Assembly (NCBI GenBank): GCA_015179125.1 | Contig: WHVA01000184.1 | Span: 1 to 64,000 of the forward strand | DNA from: Gautieria morchelliformis | Taxonomy: Eukaryota; Basidiomycota; Agaricomycetes; Gomphales; Gomphaceae | Length of the DNA stretch: 64,000 bases | Direction of reading: 5' to 3' | In this document: positions 35,403-46,371 of the stretch, in pieces | How positions within the stretch are numbered: position 1 is the stretch's first letter | Layout: each line of letters starts with the position of its first letter | Made by a program: the position numbers and the translations under genes | The notes under the pieces: model-generated | What the model was told of the DNA's origin: nothing | Databases searched by the model: none | The model's input: only the letters and a program-made list of their open reading frames with translations

Positions 35403-35552
35403 TGATGGATGTGGATGATAGTAAAGAGCAACTTGTTGTTTTTATTGGAATCGACTCGCGATGTCTCAGACAAATATACAGTATATGTAATACGGGATTT
35501 GGAGCGGAGCAGGATCTGGGTTGGAATGGGGTTGAGCGATGGCGTCAAGTCA
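35403..35552 (-). repeat. LTR of Copia 2 (5' LTR)
   Basis: 150 bp with TG..CA ends, followed on its outer side by the target duplication ATAAT. Confidence 0.95.
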
Positions 35553-35759
35553 ATAATAATCACAACGGTAAACCTTTACACCTTCGACAAGGGTGCCGCC
35601 GGCAACGCCGGCTTCTAGTGATATATGATGTGCCCACAGAATCAGTCTAAAGCGTGATGCGTGACGTCATGTCGTGCCAGTAGCGAATGCTTCTTAGGGA
35701 GACCGCTGCGCAATGCGGCGCTCTGCTGGACGCGGCTGCCTGCTCACAGGCAGCTTGGC

Positions 35760-36140
35760 TAATGCCGTGCCGAGTTCCGGTCCAGCAGTGGCGGGGAAGC
35801 GTTTTGTCCGGCAGCTGAGTATATACGGCTAGAGTGGGTTCATGAAGATGAGCCTAAGGTCGGGATGAATGGACGCTCGACCTGCCCACTTGTGAGCTGC
35901 GTATCACGAAAATGGCTGGAGTGTGCATTATTCCAAGGACCTGCCAGGGAACACGGTTTCACACTGGCGGAACAACGGCTTCGAGGTGCTGTCGACCATG
36001 CGACACGCGTTTGCAACGACAGGGCTTGACAAAATCGCGGGACTTGGTTACCTATTGCGTCCACGGGTCATACCAATATATGACGGGACATGGCTATCGA
36101 GACCATGCCTGCAGTGCCGGGGTGACTTGGGAGAATGATT
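35760..36140 (+). repeat. block U, copy upstream of Z-D
   Basis: Plus strand keeps an open stretch MHYSKDLPGNTVSHWRNNGF, then EVLSTMRHAFATT, the longest reading of the U blocks (35923-36138). Unrecognised. It marks where the cluster resumes after the transposon interruption. Confidence 0.55.
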
Positions 36141-36668
36141 ATATAATGGCCACTTCGATCGACTGGCATGCTCCATCGATGCATCTACCGGTACCAGTAT
36201 ATTTGGCCTACGGGTAGCGTTGCCACACAAGGTAATGATAGATATTATTGGGATATCAGTAGGTCGCACGTGGCTCCCCGTGCACAGGGCCTGGAGACTC
36301 TTGGGGTTGAGGTCGAATCCTGCTAGTGTGCTCGCCAAGTTTGCGGTTCAATTCGTAGCGCTGTGTCGAAGCAACTTTTAGTGCTAAAACTAACCTATAA
36401 CCAGACGTGGCAGGTACTTCCTAAAGGGCAGTACTAAGACGTGGGTAGGGTGTCGGCGCTAGACGGGGCATCAGCATTTGACAATGTGAGGTAGGCGCTG
36501 GTTCCTGATGTCTTTTATATACCTGATGTCTTTTATATATCAGATACGCGTGCGACACGTCCGAGTTCCCGGGTAGGGCCACCATTCAGGTTGTACTGTA
36601 TTTAAGCAAGCAACTCATGGCTACCACTCACTACCCGCACAACTCTCACTGTACAACTCGCGACTTTC
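36141..36668. other. upstream region of Z-D
   Basis: No gene seen. The Z-type upstream block is at 36355-36470, a short direct repeat ATGTCTTTTATATA lies near 36509-36540, and the TATA-like TATTTAAG is at 36599. Confidence 0.5.
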
Positions 36669-37534
36669 ATGGACGATTCATCGCTTTTGACAATGGACCT
36701 CGATGACTTCCTGGGCCCCATGCGGGCGACTGTTAGAGCTACCCATACGACACCATGCCCCTGCATCTCAAGCATCAGTCTGGATTGTCTTGGTATTTCA
36801 CTCGCCGACACATACTCTCTTACTGATGCAAACATTGCTGCCTCCAATGGCCCCATCAGTACGTACCTTGCAGCACCACACAACACAAAAATTAACCATA
36901 CATACCTCAACCCTACTGCAGCCCCCGCATTCGCCACCGGTGAGTCGTCCATCTAGTGTCCTGTGTCGCTGTCATCACGACACTGATGTGGCATGCAGAA
37001 CACTACTGTTCATTCCATGGCACCACCACAAGCGTCGGCCCAACCTCTCCTTCCTCCGTCCCAGTTTCCCCAGCACACCTTCAGCCAGGTCGGCACCTTC
37101 ACCAGCTTTTCCGACCTCGAAATTTACATCATCAAGACCAACGATGATCGCAACACATACCACAGCTGTGCATATCCAAACTGTTCGGACAAGGCTCGCT
37201 TCCCTAACAAGAGACATGCGATCTCTCACATTCGTCGTGTCCACCTTAAAGAGAAGCCCTTTATATGCAGCTGGTATGTAGATGCAGAGTGTGAGCCTGG
37301 CACACTTACAGTGTCTACAGCGGGAAGGTGTATGCTTACGCCCAGGATGCGAAACGCCACGTCGATACAAAGAACCAGGGCAAAATCCACGAATGCAGCA
37401 TCTGGTGAGCACATTCTCCCCATTCTGTTCCCGCACAGTTAGTCAACGTGTCAGTCTCCAGTAACAAGCGGTATGCCCGCCAGGACTACCGAGACCAACA
37501 CGAGAAGCACTGCGTCCTGAAAGAGAGGGACTGA
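36669..37534 (+). pseudogene. Z-D: zinc-finger gene with frameshift in exon 1
   Basis: Same four-exon layout: exon 1 36669-36939, exon 2 from 36999, and all splice sites with GT-AG. Exon 1 lacks 11 bp just before the donor. Where other copies read GCATTC-x11-GCCACTG, this one goes straight from CATTC to GCCACCG; the deleted segment ends in the same CATTC, as expected for slippage between direct repeats. The shift moves exon 2 into a frame that stops within about 50 codons, before all zinc fingers. Exons 2-4 themselves remain open and well conserved, so the damage looks recent. Translation from ATG at 36993 (MQNTTV) inside the intron/exon border could still give the finger domain. Confidence 0.7.
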
Positions 37535-38199
37535 AATTCGAGTTGCGCAATTTGATCATGACCATGTATGGATTGCCGTATCACAGCCATGTAGGACTAG
37601 CGGTGTGTTTGCCAATAAATGTCAAGTTACTGCCATTAGCCGCGAGGATGACTCGAAAGAAATGTGTGGAAATAACTAGATGAAAGTGAGAATGACAGCG
37701 CTCTACAACTCACTCACTAAATTCCGGGAAAAGGAAATATTTAGGGTCCACTGCATCAAGAATAATAAGTAAAATAGTATAATCGAGAGATGTACCTGCG
37801 GATAGGTTTGAAGGTGCCGATAGCGGCGGTACGTGAGAACTATAAGCGCCATGGGTGCCATCCTTGAGCCTTTTGACATCGCTCTTTGTTCCTTGGGCCA
37901 CAGCTTTTGAGCACTAGTCGAAGTCGCGAACATTTTTGCCAGACGGTACGAATGATGCCATGCAGATGCCGGACACGTGACTGGAGCGCCTTGAATTTCC
38001 CATATAGTTGTGTGGATCGCCGCCGGGGACCCGGGATATGGCTCTCCAAAACGACGGCCAAAAACCAACTCATTAGAGGGGTACGTGCTTCGGAAGACTA
38101 GCAAGGAGCCGAAGGCAGAAAGACAGTGTGAGTGGAAACTGCTGTCTCTGAACACTCGGGCCATATACTATGTAAGCGATGTCGAGTAGTATAGTTTCA

Positions 38200-38560
38200 A
38201 ACTTCAGTTCCACATTCTCCTAGTCACAAACCTGGGGCAATGTCGATATCTGCGATCGGGACGTCCTCGACATAAAAATAAAATTCTGGCAACTACACAT
38301 GTAGAACGACATCACTTCTGGGCGCAATCCGTCGAGAATCACGATACAGACATGTCCGACATCGTCCTAGTTACGGGATTCCAGTACATAAGGTGTTGTC
38401 GATTCCGATGCTCGATTTGAGTGCGACTCCTCGCAGTCAACTTCAGGATTCAGACGCGCGGGGTATTCTCCACAGCTTACCTTGCAATGTCGAGATGACT
38501 TGATGTTAAACCCTTCACGTACCAGTTCCAAAATTTCAAATGTGCACAGACCCTGTAAGT
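38200..38560. repeat. block X, copy D
   Basis: Same sequence as 8160-8560, with scattered small indels; no conserved frame. Confidence 0.65.
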
Positions 38561-38689
38561 TGGACAGTCTTCTCCCGTAATACGTGGATTGTTTATTATA
38601 GATATATATTCGCTTTACGCTGACAAACTACTTTCCCCTGATGTAACTGTTCATCCTCCACCGTCGTCAAATGAGAATGAACACGGTCA

Positions 38690-39219
38690 AGCGATCTAGG
38701 AACGTGTAGGCGCAGCCCGACCCGGACATAATCGATTGGATACTTCAGACAATCTTCTCCTCCTCAGGCAACGAGAAGCGAAATTCTCGAGCAGTAGGGT
38801 GAGTGCGACCTCTGTGAGATCATCAGGAAGAAATCATGGTAAATAATTATAGTCGATTGACTCATTTGTAGCCGGCAAAATTATTTTCCCCTGTGGACAA
38901 CTTCGTTAGTAGGTGATGTACACAGACTCGATGATGCATTACTAGACATGCACTAGGATGCTGATCTACAACCGCTACTGGACGGTGTGCCGCACGTACC
39001 TGTCCCGGTCCCCCTGTGGAATACGGACACATCTGCCTCGCCGCGTGCCAGTCCTACGAAGCTGCACGCCACACCGACGACGGGGACGTGTTCACCACGT
39101 ATTTCCTGCACTGGCTTCGTAAGGTTGCCGTGTCCCGCACGCTGTAAATTGGATGAATCGGGAAGAATCCCTTCGTGTACGGGGCCACTAGGGATAGGTT
39201 GATATTTCAAGTCACGTAG
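38690..39219 (+). pseudogene. caspase-like (peptidase C14) gene, copy D, C-terminal half
   Basis: One plus-strand frame ending at the TAG 39217-39219 reads, apart from stops, PHVPVPVPVEYGHICLAACQ, then SYEAARHTDDGDVFTTYFLH, WLRKVAVSRTL and KNPFVYGATRDRLIFQVT. H-[IV]-x-LAAC-x3-E-A followed by G-x-FT-x2-FL-x2-L is the catalytic-cysteine region of fungal caspase-like/metacaspase proteins, and a closing (K/R)DR-[LI]-F is usual for these. Interruptions: a stop upstream of DADLQPLLDG and two stops between SRTL and KNPF. The N-terminal half with the catalytic histidine was not found. A minus-strand ORF at 39300-38953 overlaps but is judged a shadow. Confidence 0.6.
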
Positions 39220-39399
39220 CCACGGTACATCGGTATACATACACCTATGTCGCCCTTCCGAAGCAGAGGGACATGGGCTTCTCGAAAGATTTGTCTCCAT
39301 GGAAACAGTGAAGACGCAAGAGCTGTAGCTGTATTATATCTTAGAAGGCGCACACACACCATCCCTCTCTCGACAACACATTCGATTGCTGAGTATCGT

Positions 39400-39720
39400 C
39401 GTATGTACATGTGTACCAATGAAATACAACACGATATACTTACCGTACAGATGTACAAAATCGTGCAATCATTGGGCCGAGTTCCGGGCCAGCAGTGACG
39501 GCAAAGCATTTGTCTGGCAGTTGAGTGTGTATGACTCGGTGGGGCGTTATGAAGACGAGCCTAAGGTCGGGATGAATGGAAGCTTGACATGCCTACTATG
39601 GGAGCTGCGTGTCACCACGTGTTGGCAGACGGTTCTCCGATACCACCCATTGGTGACCAAGACGGACGGTACAGGGATCCTATTTACAACCGGCTAGTAC
39701 ACCGTTTGGCTGAGGAATGA
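39400..39720 (+). repeat. block U, copy after T-D
   Basis: Shares EDEPKVGMNGSLTC-type reading with the 9.4 and 45.6 kb copies, then diverges at GTTGGCAGACGGTTCTC, which it shares only with the 45.8 kb copy. Confidence 0.55.
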
Positions 39721-40079
39721 ATGGGTACGGGTACGGCCTTGCGGCTGGGGCAGGGCGGGCGTTTTCGCGGATGAGCTGGGGAAGGTCGCAGGACGCAGGA
39801 GGGGTGAGATGGAGGGGCGGGGGTCGCCCGTTTCCTAAGTGTGGGCAGCGCGCTGCGGACGCGGGACGGGGGATCCGGAGGTGGGTCAAAGTGGAGGGCC
39901 ATCGGGAGTGGCTGGAGGTGGCGCTGGAGCACGCTGGGGGCGGGTCGAGAGGGATGTTCTGGAGGGACAGTCCACTGGCTGCAGTGGAGGGCGAGGACGT
40001 GGAGGGCAGCGAGGACGTGGAGGAAGCCGAGACGAAGACGGGAGAGACAGACACGAGCAAAGATAACATGATTATGTAA
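39690..40079 (-). pseudogene. SAM gene remnant, copy D
   Basis: Minus-strand flanks of the SAM gene joined without the domain: QNIPLDPPPA then directly the HSRWPSTL tail. Same deletion type as 9780-10283. A tail reading LPQLIREN matches LSQLIHER of copies A and E. Confidence 0.5.
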
Positions 40080-40801
40080 CGGCCACTCCTGGCATGACGC
40101 TCCGCAGGAGGTTCTTTCTGGAAAGTGTGCATGGCAGCCAGGCCAGGTTCACGGGCGCTGCATGCTCACGAGACCCGCGCCCGCGCCACTACTCTATCGG
40201 TCCCGATGCATCTACCATGGCATCCGATTCAGCCAGGTATGGAAGGCTTTAGAGGAGGGCCGTCTTGGCGTGTTGTTGCCGGGATTGTTGCCGGTGACCG
40301 GTGACCCGGTGTTGATGCCGGTTCGCGCCCCGATCTGGCAGTGACAATAGTGACAATGATCATGTACTATGCGCTGGACAGGGGCATCATGCGTGCCAGA
40401 CAATTGCCATTGCATTACATAAGGGGAGAGAACAACTTCCCAGTGTGCACAACTTCAAAGATTGCCTCAAAGCCTTATAAATATAGGATTCACTATTATG
40501 TGCTGTAGCCTACTTGGACTAAATTTTTGAGCTAATAGAACACATAGTGGGACTTGCAGGGTGTTGGTTTCAGACTCCTTTCACACGCTCGCTAATAATA
40601 GCCACCATAACGGGGCTGGCAGTGCTGGAAGTTGAGATGACCTACTGTGCGTGACGTTATGTACGGAAAGCGGAAAAAAAAGGTGTGCGCGCCAATATTG
40701 AAAGTGCAATACCGACTCAGGTGTTTAAGAGAGCAACTCAACATGGCTACCACTCACACCCCGAACAACTCTCACTGTCCTGGGTACAACTCGCGACTTT
40801 C
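40080..40801. other. upstream region of Z-E
   Basis: No gene seen. Contains the upstream block shared with Z-A (40460-40612) and the TATA-like GTTTAAGA at 40723. Confidence 0.5.
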
Positions 40802-41675
40802 ATGGACGACTCCTCCCATTTTACAATAGACCTCGACTTCCTGGGCCCCATGCGGACGACTGTTGTAGCTACCCATATGACACCAGGCCCCTGCCTCTCA
40901 AGTATCAGTCTGGATTGTCTTGATATTTTACTCGCCAACACATACTCTCTTACTGATGCAAACATTGCTGCCTCCAATGGCCCCATCAGTACGTACCTTG
41001 CAGCACCACACAACAGAAAAATTAACCATACATACCTCAACGCTACTGCAGCCCCCGCATTCACCATGCATTCGCCACTGGTGAGTCGTCCATCTAGTGT
41101 CCTGCGTCGCTGTCATCACGACACTGATGTGGCATGCAGAACACTACTGTTCATTCCATGGCACCACCACAAGCGTCGGCCCAACCTCTCCTTCCTCCGT
41201 CCCAGTTTCCCCAGCACACCTTCAGCCAGGTCGGCACCTTCACCAGCTTTTCCGACCTCGAAATTTACATCATCAAGACCAACGATGAAAGCAACACATA
41301 CCACAGCTGTGCATATCCAAACTGTTCGGACAAGGCTCGCTTCCCTAGCAAGAGACATGCGATCTCTCACATTCGTCGTGTCCACCTCAAAGAAAAGCCC
41401 TTCATGTGCAGCTGGTATGTCCATCCCCGGTGTGAGCCCGACATACTTACAGTCTCTACAGCGGGAAGGTGTATGCATATGCCCAGGATGCGAAACGCCA
41501 CATCGATACGAAGAACCAGGGCCGTATTCACGAATGCAGCATCTGGTGAGTACATTCTCCCAATTCTATTCCTGCACAGGTAGTCAATGCGTCAGTCTCC
41601 AGTAACAAGCGGTATGCCCGCCAGGACTACCGAGACCTACACGAGAAGCGCTGCATTCTGAAAGAGCGGGTCTGA
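40802..41675 (+). CDS. Z-E: zinc-finger protein, 236 aa, four exons (reference copy)
   Basis: Exons 40802-41080, 41140-41414, 41462-41545 and 41603-41675 give 237 codons with stop. Introns are 59, 47 and 57 bp, with donors GTGAGT, GTATGT and GTGAGT. Residues 1-93 are acidic/hydrophobic and Ser/Thr-rich. 94-140 are Pro/Gln-rich. Finger 1 uses C150, C155, H170 and H175. The linker LKEKPF recalls the TGEKP linker of C2H2 proteins. Finger 2 is atypical (C183-x-C185, H198). Finger 3 is C210-x2-C213-x12-H226-x3-C230. Introns 2 and 3 cut the second cysteine codons of fingers 2 and 3. An in-frame upstream extension to 40685 exists in this copy only and is not conserved. Role: probable DNA/RNA-binding regulator; the target is unknown. 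Convergent with SAM copy E. Confidence 0.8.
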
Positions 41676-42072
41676 AATTCGGCTTGCACAATTTGATCAT
41701 GACCATGTATGGATTGCTGTATTACAACCAACCCCAACCCCAACATGTAGGACTAGCGGTGTGCTTGAGCAATAGATATTAAGTATTTTACTGCCATTGG
41801 CCGCGAAGATGACTGGAAAGAAATGTGTGGAAATAACTGGATGAAAGAGAGAATGACAGCGTTCTACGACTCACTCACTAAATTCCAGGCAAAGGAAAAT
41901 TTTAGCGTCTACTGCATTAAGAATAATAAGTAATAATAGATTAATCGAGAGACGTACCTGCGGATAGGTTGAAGGCGATAGCGGCGTACCGCGCCGTGTG
42001 AACTATAAGCACCATAGATGCCACCGTCGACGCTTTTGAGCTCACTCTGTGCTCCTTGGGCCACTTTGGCCT

Positions 42073-42782
42073 TTACACGCTAGGTTTATACACGTGACGG
42101 AGCAGCGTACCTTGATTTCTTTCATGGATGAGCTGGGAAAGGTCGCGGCATGCAGAGGGGGTGGGACGGAGGGGCGAGGGTCGCCCGTTGTTAAACGTAT
42201 GGGGAGCGTGCTGGGGACGGGGGACGGTGGATCTGGAGCTCAAAGTGGAGGGCCATCGCGAGCCGCTGGAGGTCGCGCTGGTTGCTGGAGGTCGCGCTGG
42301 TGCGACTCTGAGCACCTTTGGGGGAGGCTCTTGAAGGTGTTCAGCATTTTTATGCGGTCACCGAGGGAGGCGATGCCAATCTCCCGGAGAGTCTGCTGGT
42401 CGAGGTCGGGGAGAATGTCCCCGCGGATGTCGTGATTCGCGAACAACTGGGTGTGGTGTGCGCACTTGTTGTCCGCGAGCCAGCGGGCGACGTGGCCGTC
42501 GTTCCACCGGCGCAGATAGTCGAGGAAGGGCATGCCGGCCGGCGGGTCGAGGGGGATGTTCTGCAGGGGCCTCTCGGGGCGGGCAGCGCGCTGGCGGGCG
42601 GCGGGGGCGAGAATGAACGCGACGTCGGCGTCGATCTGTGCGGCGAGCCGCTCTCGAGGAGCGTCCCTTCCATCAAGATCATCGCGGGCAGCGAGCACGA
42701 AGAAGAGCGTCGAGGACGTGGATGACGACGAGCACGCTGAGCACGTCTCAGCCGTGGTCCGCGATCGAGGTCGGAGACACAA
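42073..42782 (-). CDS. SAM-domain protein, copy E (best preserved)
   Basis: One minus-strand frame, 42782-42240, gives up to 180 residues. The SAM domain is at about 95-157: GHVARWLADNKCAHH, FANHDIRGDILPDLDQQTL, REIGIASLGDRIKMLNTFKS. It keeps the hydrophobic pattern of the five helices and the usual GI-x3-G-x-R near the end helix. The N-terminal 70 residues are Ser/Arg/Ala-rich and may be partly noncoding; an internal Met at residue 84 (MPFLDYL) is an alternative start. The frame closes at DGPPL. A separate minus frame to 42073 (CRDLSQLIHERNQG followed by a GTACGC donor) could be a further exon. SAM domains mediate homo- or hetero-oligomerisation. The match to Ste50/Ste11-type SAM is by eye. 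Confidence 0.55.
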
Positions 42783-42849
42783 CGGAAGCAGTCAGCTTGT
42801 CACAAACGTGATGCTGACACAGTCGCAGTCACCATGAAGACGACTCGGA

Positions 42850-43289
42850 ACTTGCAACACGTCCGCTGTGCGTTTCATCTATCCGTACTCGTCGTCGCGA
42901 TTCGCCCCGGTATCTAGTTTAAACTTTTATCCGTTCAGGTTAAGAACGCTGCCCAAGCTTTCTCCTCTGAAATCTCCCCAAGAAGCGGGGCCCCGGGGTC
43001 CGTACCGCTCGGCTCGGAATCGGGCGTGATTAACGAATTTGCGCGTAGTTCAGATTCGGATTCACACTGAGTCTATCTTAAGGTGATTAACCGATTGCGC
43101 GCAGTACCAGACGGCGATACAAGGGAGCCTCGTGTAACGGCGTGCCAAGCTGGACAGGGGGAATGTGAGAAAAGGAGGCGGACTCTAGAAGGCATCAAAT
43201 GACCGTAACCGCCATCCCACCTCACGTGATCCTCCCGGCGCTCAGAACTTCTATTTCAATCCTGGCGGCCAGACCGATTCCTGTACATG
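42850..43289. other. junction between Z-E/SAM-E and Z-F units
   Basis: No gene seen. Homology to the SAM-A upstream flank ends near 42970 at CTTTCTCCTCTGAA, a probable duplication breakpoint; unrelated sequence follows up to the Z-F promoter. Confidence 0.45.
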
Positions 43290-43370
43290 GTATTTAAGCA
43301 AGCAACTCAACATGGCTACCACTCACTCCCCGCACAACTCTCACTGTCCTAGGTACAACTCGCGACTTTC

Positions 43371-44252
43371 ATGGACGATTCATCCCTTTTGACAATGGAC
43401 CTCGGTGACTTCCTGGGCCCCATGCGGGCGACTGTTAGAGCTACCCAGACGACACCATGCCCCTGCCTCTCAAGCATCAGCCTGGATTGTCTTCGTATTT
43501 CACTCACCGACACATACTCTCTTACCGATGGAGACATTGCTGCCTTCAATGCCCCCACGGAGGCCATCAATACGTACCTTGCAGCACCACACAAAACGAC
43601 AATTAACCATACACCCCTCAACACTACTTCAGCCCCAGCATTCATCATCCATTCATCACTGGTCAGTCGTCCATCTAGTGTCCTGCGTCCCTAGTCACCA
43701 TGACAATGGCATGCAGAACACTACTGTTCATTCCATGACTCCACCACAAGCGTTGGGCCAACCTCTCCTTCCTCCATCCGAGTTTCCTCAGCACACGTTC
43801 AGCCAGGTCGGCACTCTCACAAGCTTCTCCGACCTGAAAATTTACATCATCAAGACCAATGATGAAGGCAACACATACCATCGCTGCGCATATCCAAACT
43901 GTTCGGACAAGGGCCGCTTCCCTAGCAAGAGACACGCGATCTCTCACATTCGTCGTGTCCACATTAAAGAAAAGCCCTTCATGTGCAGCTGGTATGTCCA
44001 TCCCCGGTGTGAGCCTGACATACTAACAGTTTCTACAGCGGGAAGATGTATGCATATGCCCAGGATGCGAAACGCCACGTCGATACGAAGAACCAGGGCC
44101 GTATTCATGAATGCAGCATCTGGTGAGTACATTCTCCCCATTCTGTTCCTGCACAGTTAGTCAATGCGTCAGTCTCCAGTAACAAGCGGTATGCCCGCCA
44201 GGACTATCGAGACCTACACGAGAAGTGCTGCATCCTGAAAGAGCGGGTCTGA
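43371..44252 (+). CDS. Z-F: zinc-finger protein, 240 aa, four exons
   Basis: Exons 43371-43661, 43717-43991, 44039-44122 and 44180-44252 give 241 codons with stop. Intron 1 is the shortest (55 bp; GTCAGT donor). Exon 1 carries an in-frame addition shared only with Z-G (PTEA before I-x-TY), and both read MDDSSLLTMDLG, so F and G are sister copies. Finger 1 has DKGRF in place of DKARF, and the linker reads IKEKPF. The long unspliced plus frame from 43405 to 44160 only partly overlaps the true protein. TATA-like TATTTAAG at 43290. Intact by inspection. Confidence 0.77.
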
Positions 44253-44929
44253 AATTCGGCTTGCTCAATTGATCATGGCCATGTATGCATTGCTGTATCA
44301 CAACCATGTAAGATCAGCGGTCTGTTTGAGCTATAAGTATCAAGTATTTTACTGCGCACTGGTCACGAGGATGACTGGAAAGAATGTGTGGAAATAACTG
44401 GATGAAATTGAGAATGACAGCGCTCTACAACTCACTCACTAAATTCCGGGCAAAGGAGAAGATTTAGGGTCCACTGCATCAAGAATAATAAGTAATAATA
44501 GTGTAATCGAGAGATGTACCTGCGGATAGGTTTGAAGGCGCCGATAGCGGCGGTACGTGAGAACTATAAGCGCCACGGATGCCATCCTCGAGCCTTTTGA
44601 CCTCGCTCTCTGTTCCTTGGGCCACAGCTTTTGAGTATTAGTCGAAGTCGCGAACATTGTTGCCAGACGGTACGAATGATGCCGTAACAGATGCGGGACA
44701 CGTGACTGGAGCAGCGTACCTTGATTTCCCCATATAAGTAGCTATGTGGATCGCCGCCGGTGACCCGGGATGCGGCTCTCCACGAAGGCCAAAAACAAAA
44801 ACAAACCCACTGGAGGGTCACGCGCTTCGAAAGACTAACCTCGAGATGAGATATTGCAGATCAGAGAGAGGAGCAATAGACGCCGGTGCGCCAGCCCCAT
44901 CGCGACGCCACTTCAGGAACTGAAACCTG

Positions 44930-45514
44930 ATATATCGATAATCGATTGGATACTTCAGGCAATCTTCTCCTCAGGCAACGAGAAGCAGGAAGTCTCGAGA
45001 GTTCGGCCTCTGTGGCAGATCATCAGGAAGAAATCATGATAAAGAGTTATAGTCTAGTCGACGACTAACTCATTTGTAGCCCGGCAAAATTATTCCCCGG
45101 TAGGTGATGTAAAACGAGCTAAGTTGAACTCGAGTTGCTCCGGGTGCCTACTCACTGCAACATGCTATCCGATCTCGACCTTGTTCCTCGATCCATATGT
45201 ACACAGGCACGATGATGCATTAATGCTAGACACGCACTAGGATCCTGATCTACCACCACCTGGACAGTGCGCCGCACGTACCCGTCACGGCCCCCTGTGG
45301 AATACGGACACAGCACCACATATCTCCCTCGGCGGCCACGTGCCAGTACTATGAAGCTGCACGCCACACCGACGACGGGGGCGTGTTCACCACGTATTGC
45401 CTGCACTGGCTTCATAAGGTTGCCGTGTCCCGCACGTTGTACATTGGATGAATCGGGCAGAATCCCTTCGTGTACGGGGCCGCTAAGGATAGGTTGATAT
45501 TTCAAGTCACGTAG
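44930..45514 (+). pseudogene. caspase-like (peptidase C14) gene, copy F, C-terminal half
   Basis: The plus-strand frame ending at TAG 45512-45514 contains TCQYYEAARHTDDGGVFTTY, CLHWLHKVAVSRTLYIG, one TGA, then IGQNPFVYGAAKDRLIFQVT. This continues the copy D reading with a single stop where D has two. Upstream of the cysteine an indel relative to copy D changes GHICLAAC to HHISPSAATC, damaging the strand before the catalytic Cys. The overlapping minus-strand ORF 45631-45152 includes the same bases and is judged a shadow. Together D and F show that this block once encoded a protein on the plus strand. Confidence 0.6.
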
Positions 45515-45574
45515 CCACGGTACATCGCTATACATACACTTGTGTAGCCCTTCCGAAGCAGAGGGACTAATGTA

Positions 45575-45900
45575 CATGTGTACCGGTGAAATACAAGGCA
45601 AGATACTTACCGTACGGATGTACAAAATCATGCAATCATTACGCCGAGTTCCCGTCCAGCAGTGGCGGCCAAGCCTTTGTCTGGGAGCTGAGTATGTATG
45701 ACTCGGTGGGGCGTTATGAAGACGAGCCTAAGGTCGGGATGAATGGAAGCTTGATGTGCCTACTGTGGGAGCTGCGTGTCACCAAAATGGCGCGTTGGCA
45801 GACGGTTCTCCGATACCACGAATTGTTGACCAAGACGGATGGCACGGGGATCCTAATGTGGGGAGTTTTACGACCGGCCAGGAAGGTTACACCGTTCGGT
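45575..45900 (+). repeat. block U, copy F
   Basis: Plus-strand open stretch EDEPKVGMNGSLMC then LLWELRVTKMARW; second half shared with the 39.5 kb copy. Unrecognised. Confidence 0.55.
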
Positions 45901-46371
45901 TCAGGGATGAATGGGTATGGGCATGGCCGGGGGAGGCACGCTGCTGGGCGTTTTCGCGGATGAGCTGGGAAATGTCGCGGGACGCAGAGGTGATGGGTGG
46001 AGAGGCGGGGCACGCCAGGTTTTTAAGCGTACGGTGAGCGTGCTGCGGACGGGGCACGGTGGATCTGGAGGTGGCTCCAAGAGGGTCACGGGTGTGACTG
46101 GAGGTCGCGCTGGTGCAACTCTGAGCACCTTTGGCGGAGGCTCTTGAAGAGTTCAGCATTTGATGCGGTCACCGACGGAGGCGATGCCCATCTCGCGAAG
46201 GGCTCTGCTGGTCGAAGTCGGGAAGAATTTCGGCGGAGATGTTCCACTGTCGCGTTGAGGGAGGTGAGGGCAGCGAGGACGTGGAGGACGTGGAAGACGA
46301 GACGAAGACGGAGCAAAGATAACGTTATTAACCGCGTGATTATGTAACGGGCACTTCACACGGTGATGCAT
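45901..46371 (-). pseudogene. SAM gene remnant, copy F
   Basis: Retains only the last SAM helices (REMGIASVGDRIK) and the tail (RDISQLIREN), with a deletion of the N-terminal part of the domain. This deletion differs from that in the 9.8 and 39.7 kb remnants. Confidence 0.5.

Larger units (their letters stand above)
29220..35552 (-). mobile_element. Ty1/Copia LTR retrotransposon 2 with nested LTR (fossil)
   Basis: A 6.3-kb minus-strand element. LTRs at 29220-29379 and 35403-35552 are flanked by the 5-bp target duplication ATAAT at 29215-29219 and 35553-35557. Parts: Gag about 34910-34240 with CCHC knuckle near 34290, protease (D-T-G-S) near 34040, integrase about 33640-32950, reverse transcriptase about 32500 to 30100 split by a nested solo LTR at 30262-31793, and RNase H about 29950-29450. 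It is broken at about three places besides the nested insertion. The LTRs differ only by one 10-bp indel, so the insertion looks recent. Confidence 0.92.

Noticed and set aside
40685-41605. 306-residue uninterrupted ORF over Z-E
   Set aside because: It reads through intron 1 into a frame with no zinc finger; the upstream 39 codons are not conserved in other copies.
45152-45631. 159-residue minus-strand ORF
   Set aside because: The opposite strand carries the caspase-like reading with recognisable motifs; the minus frame is not kept in the 5.3 and 9.1 kb copies.
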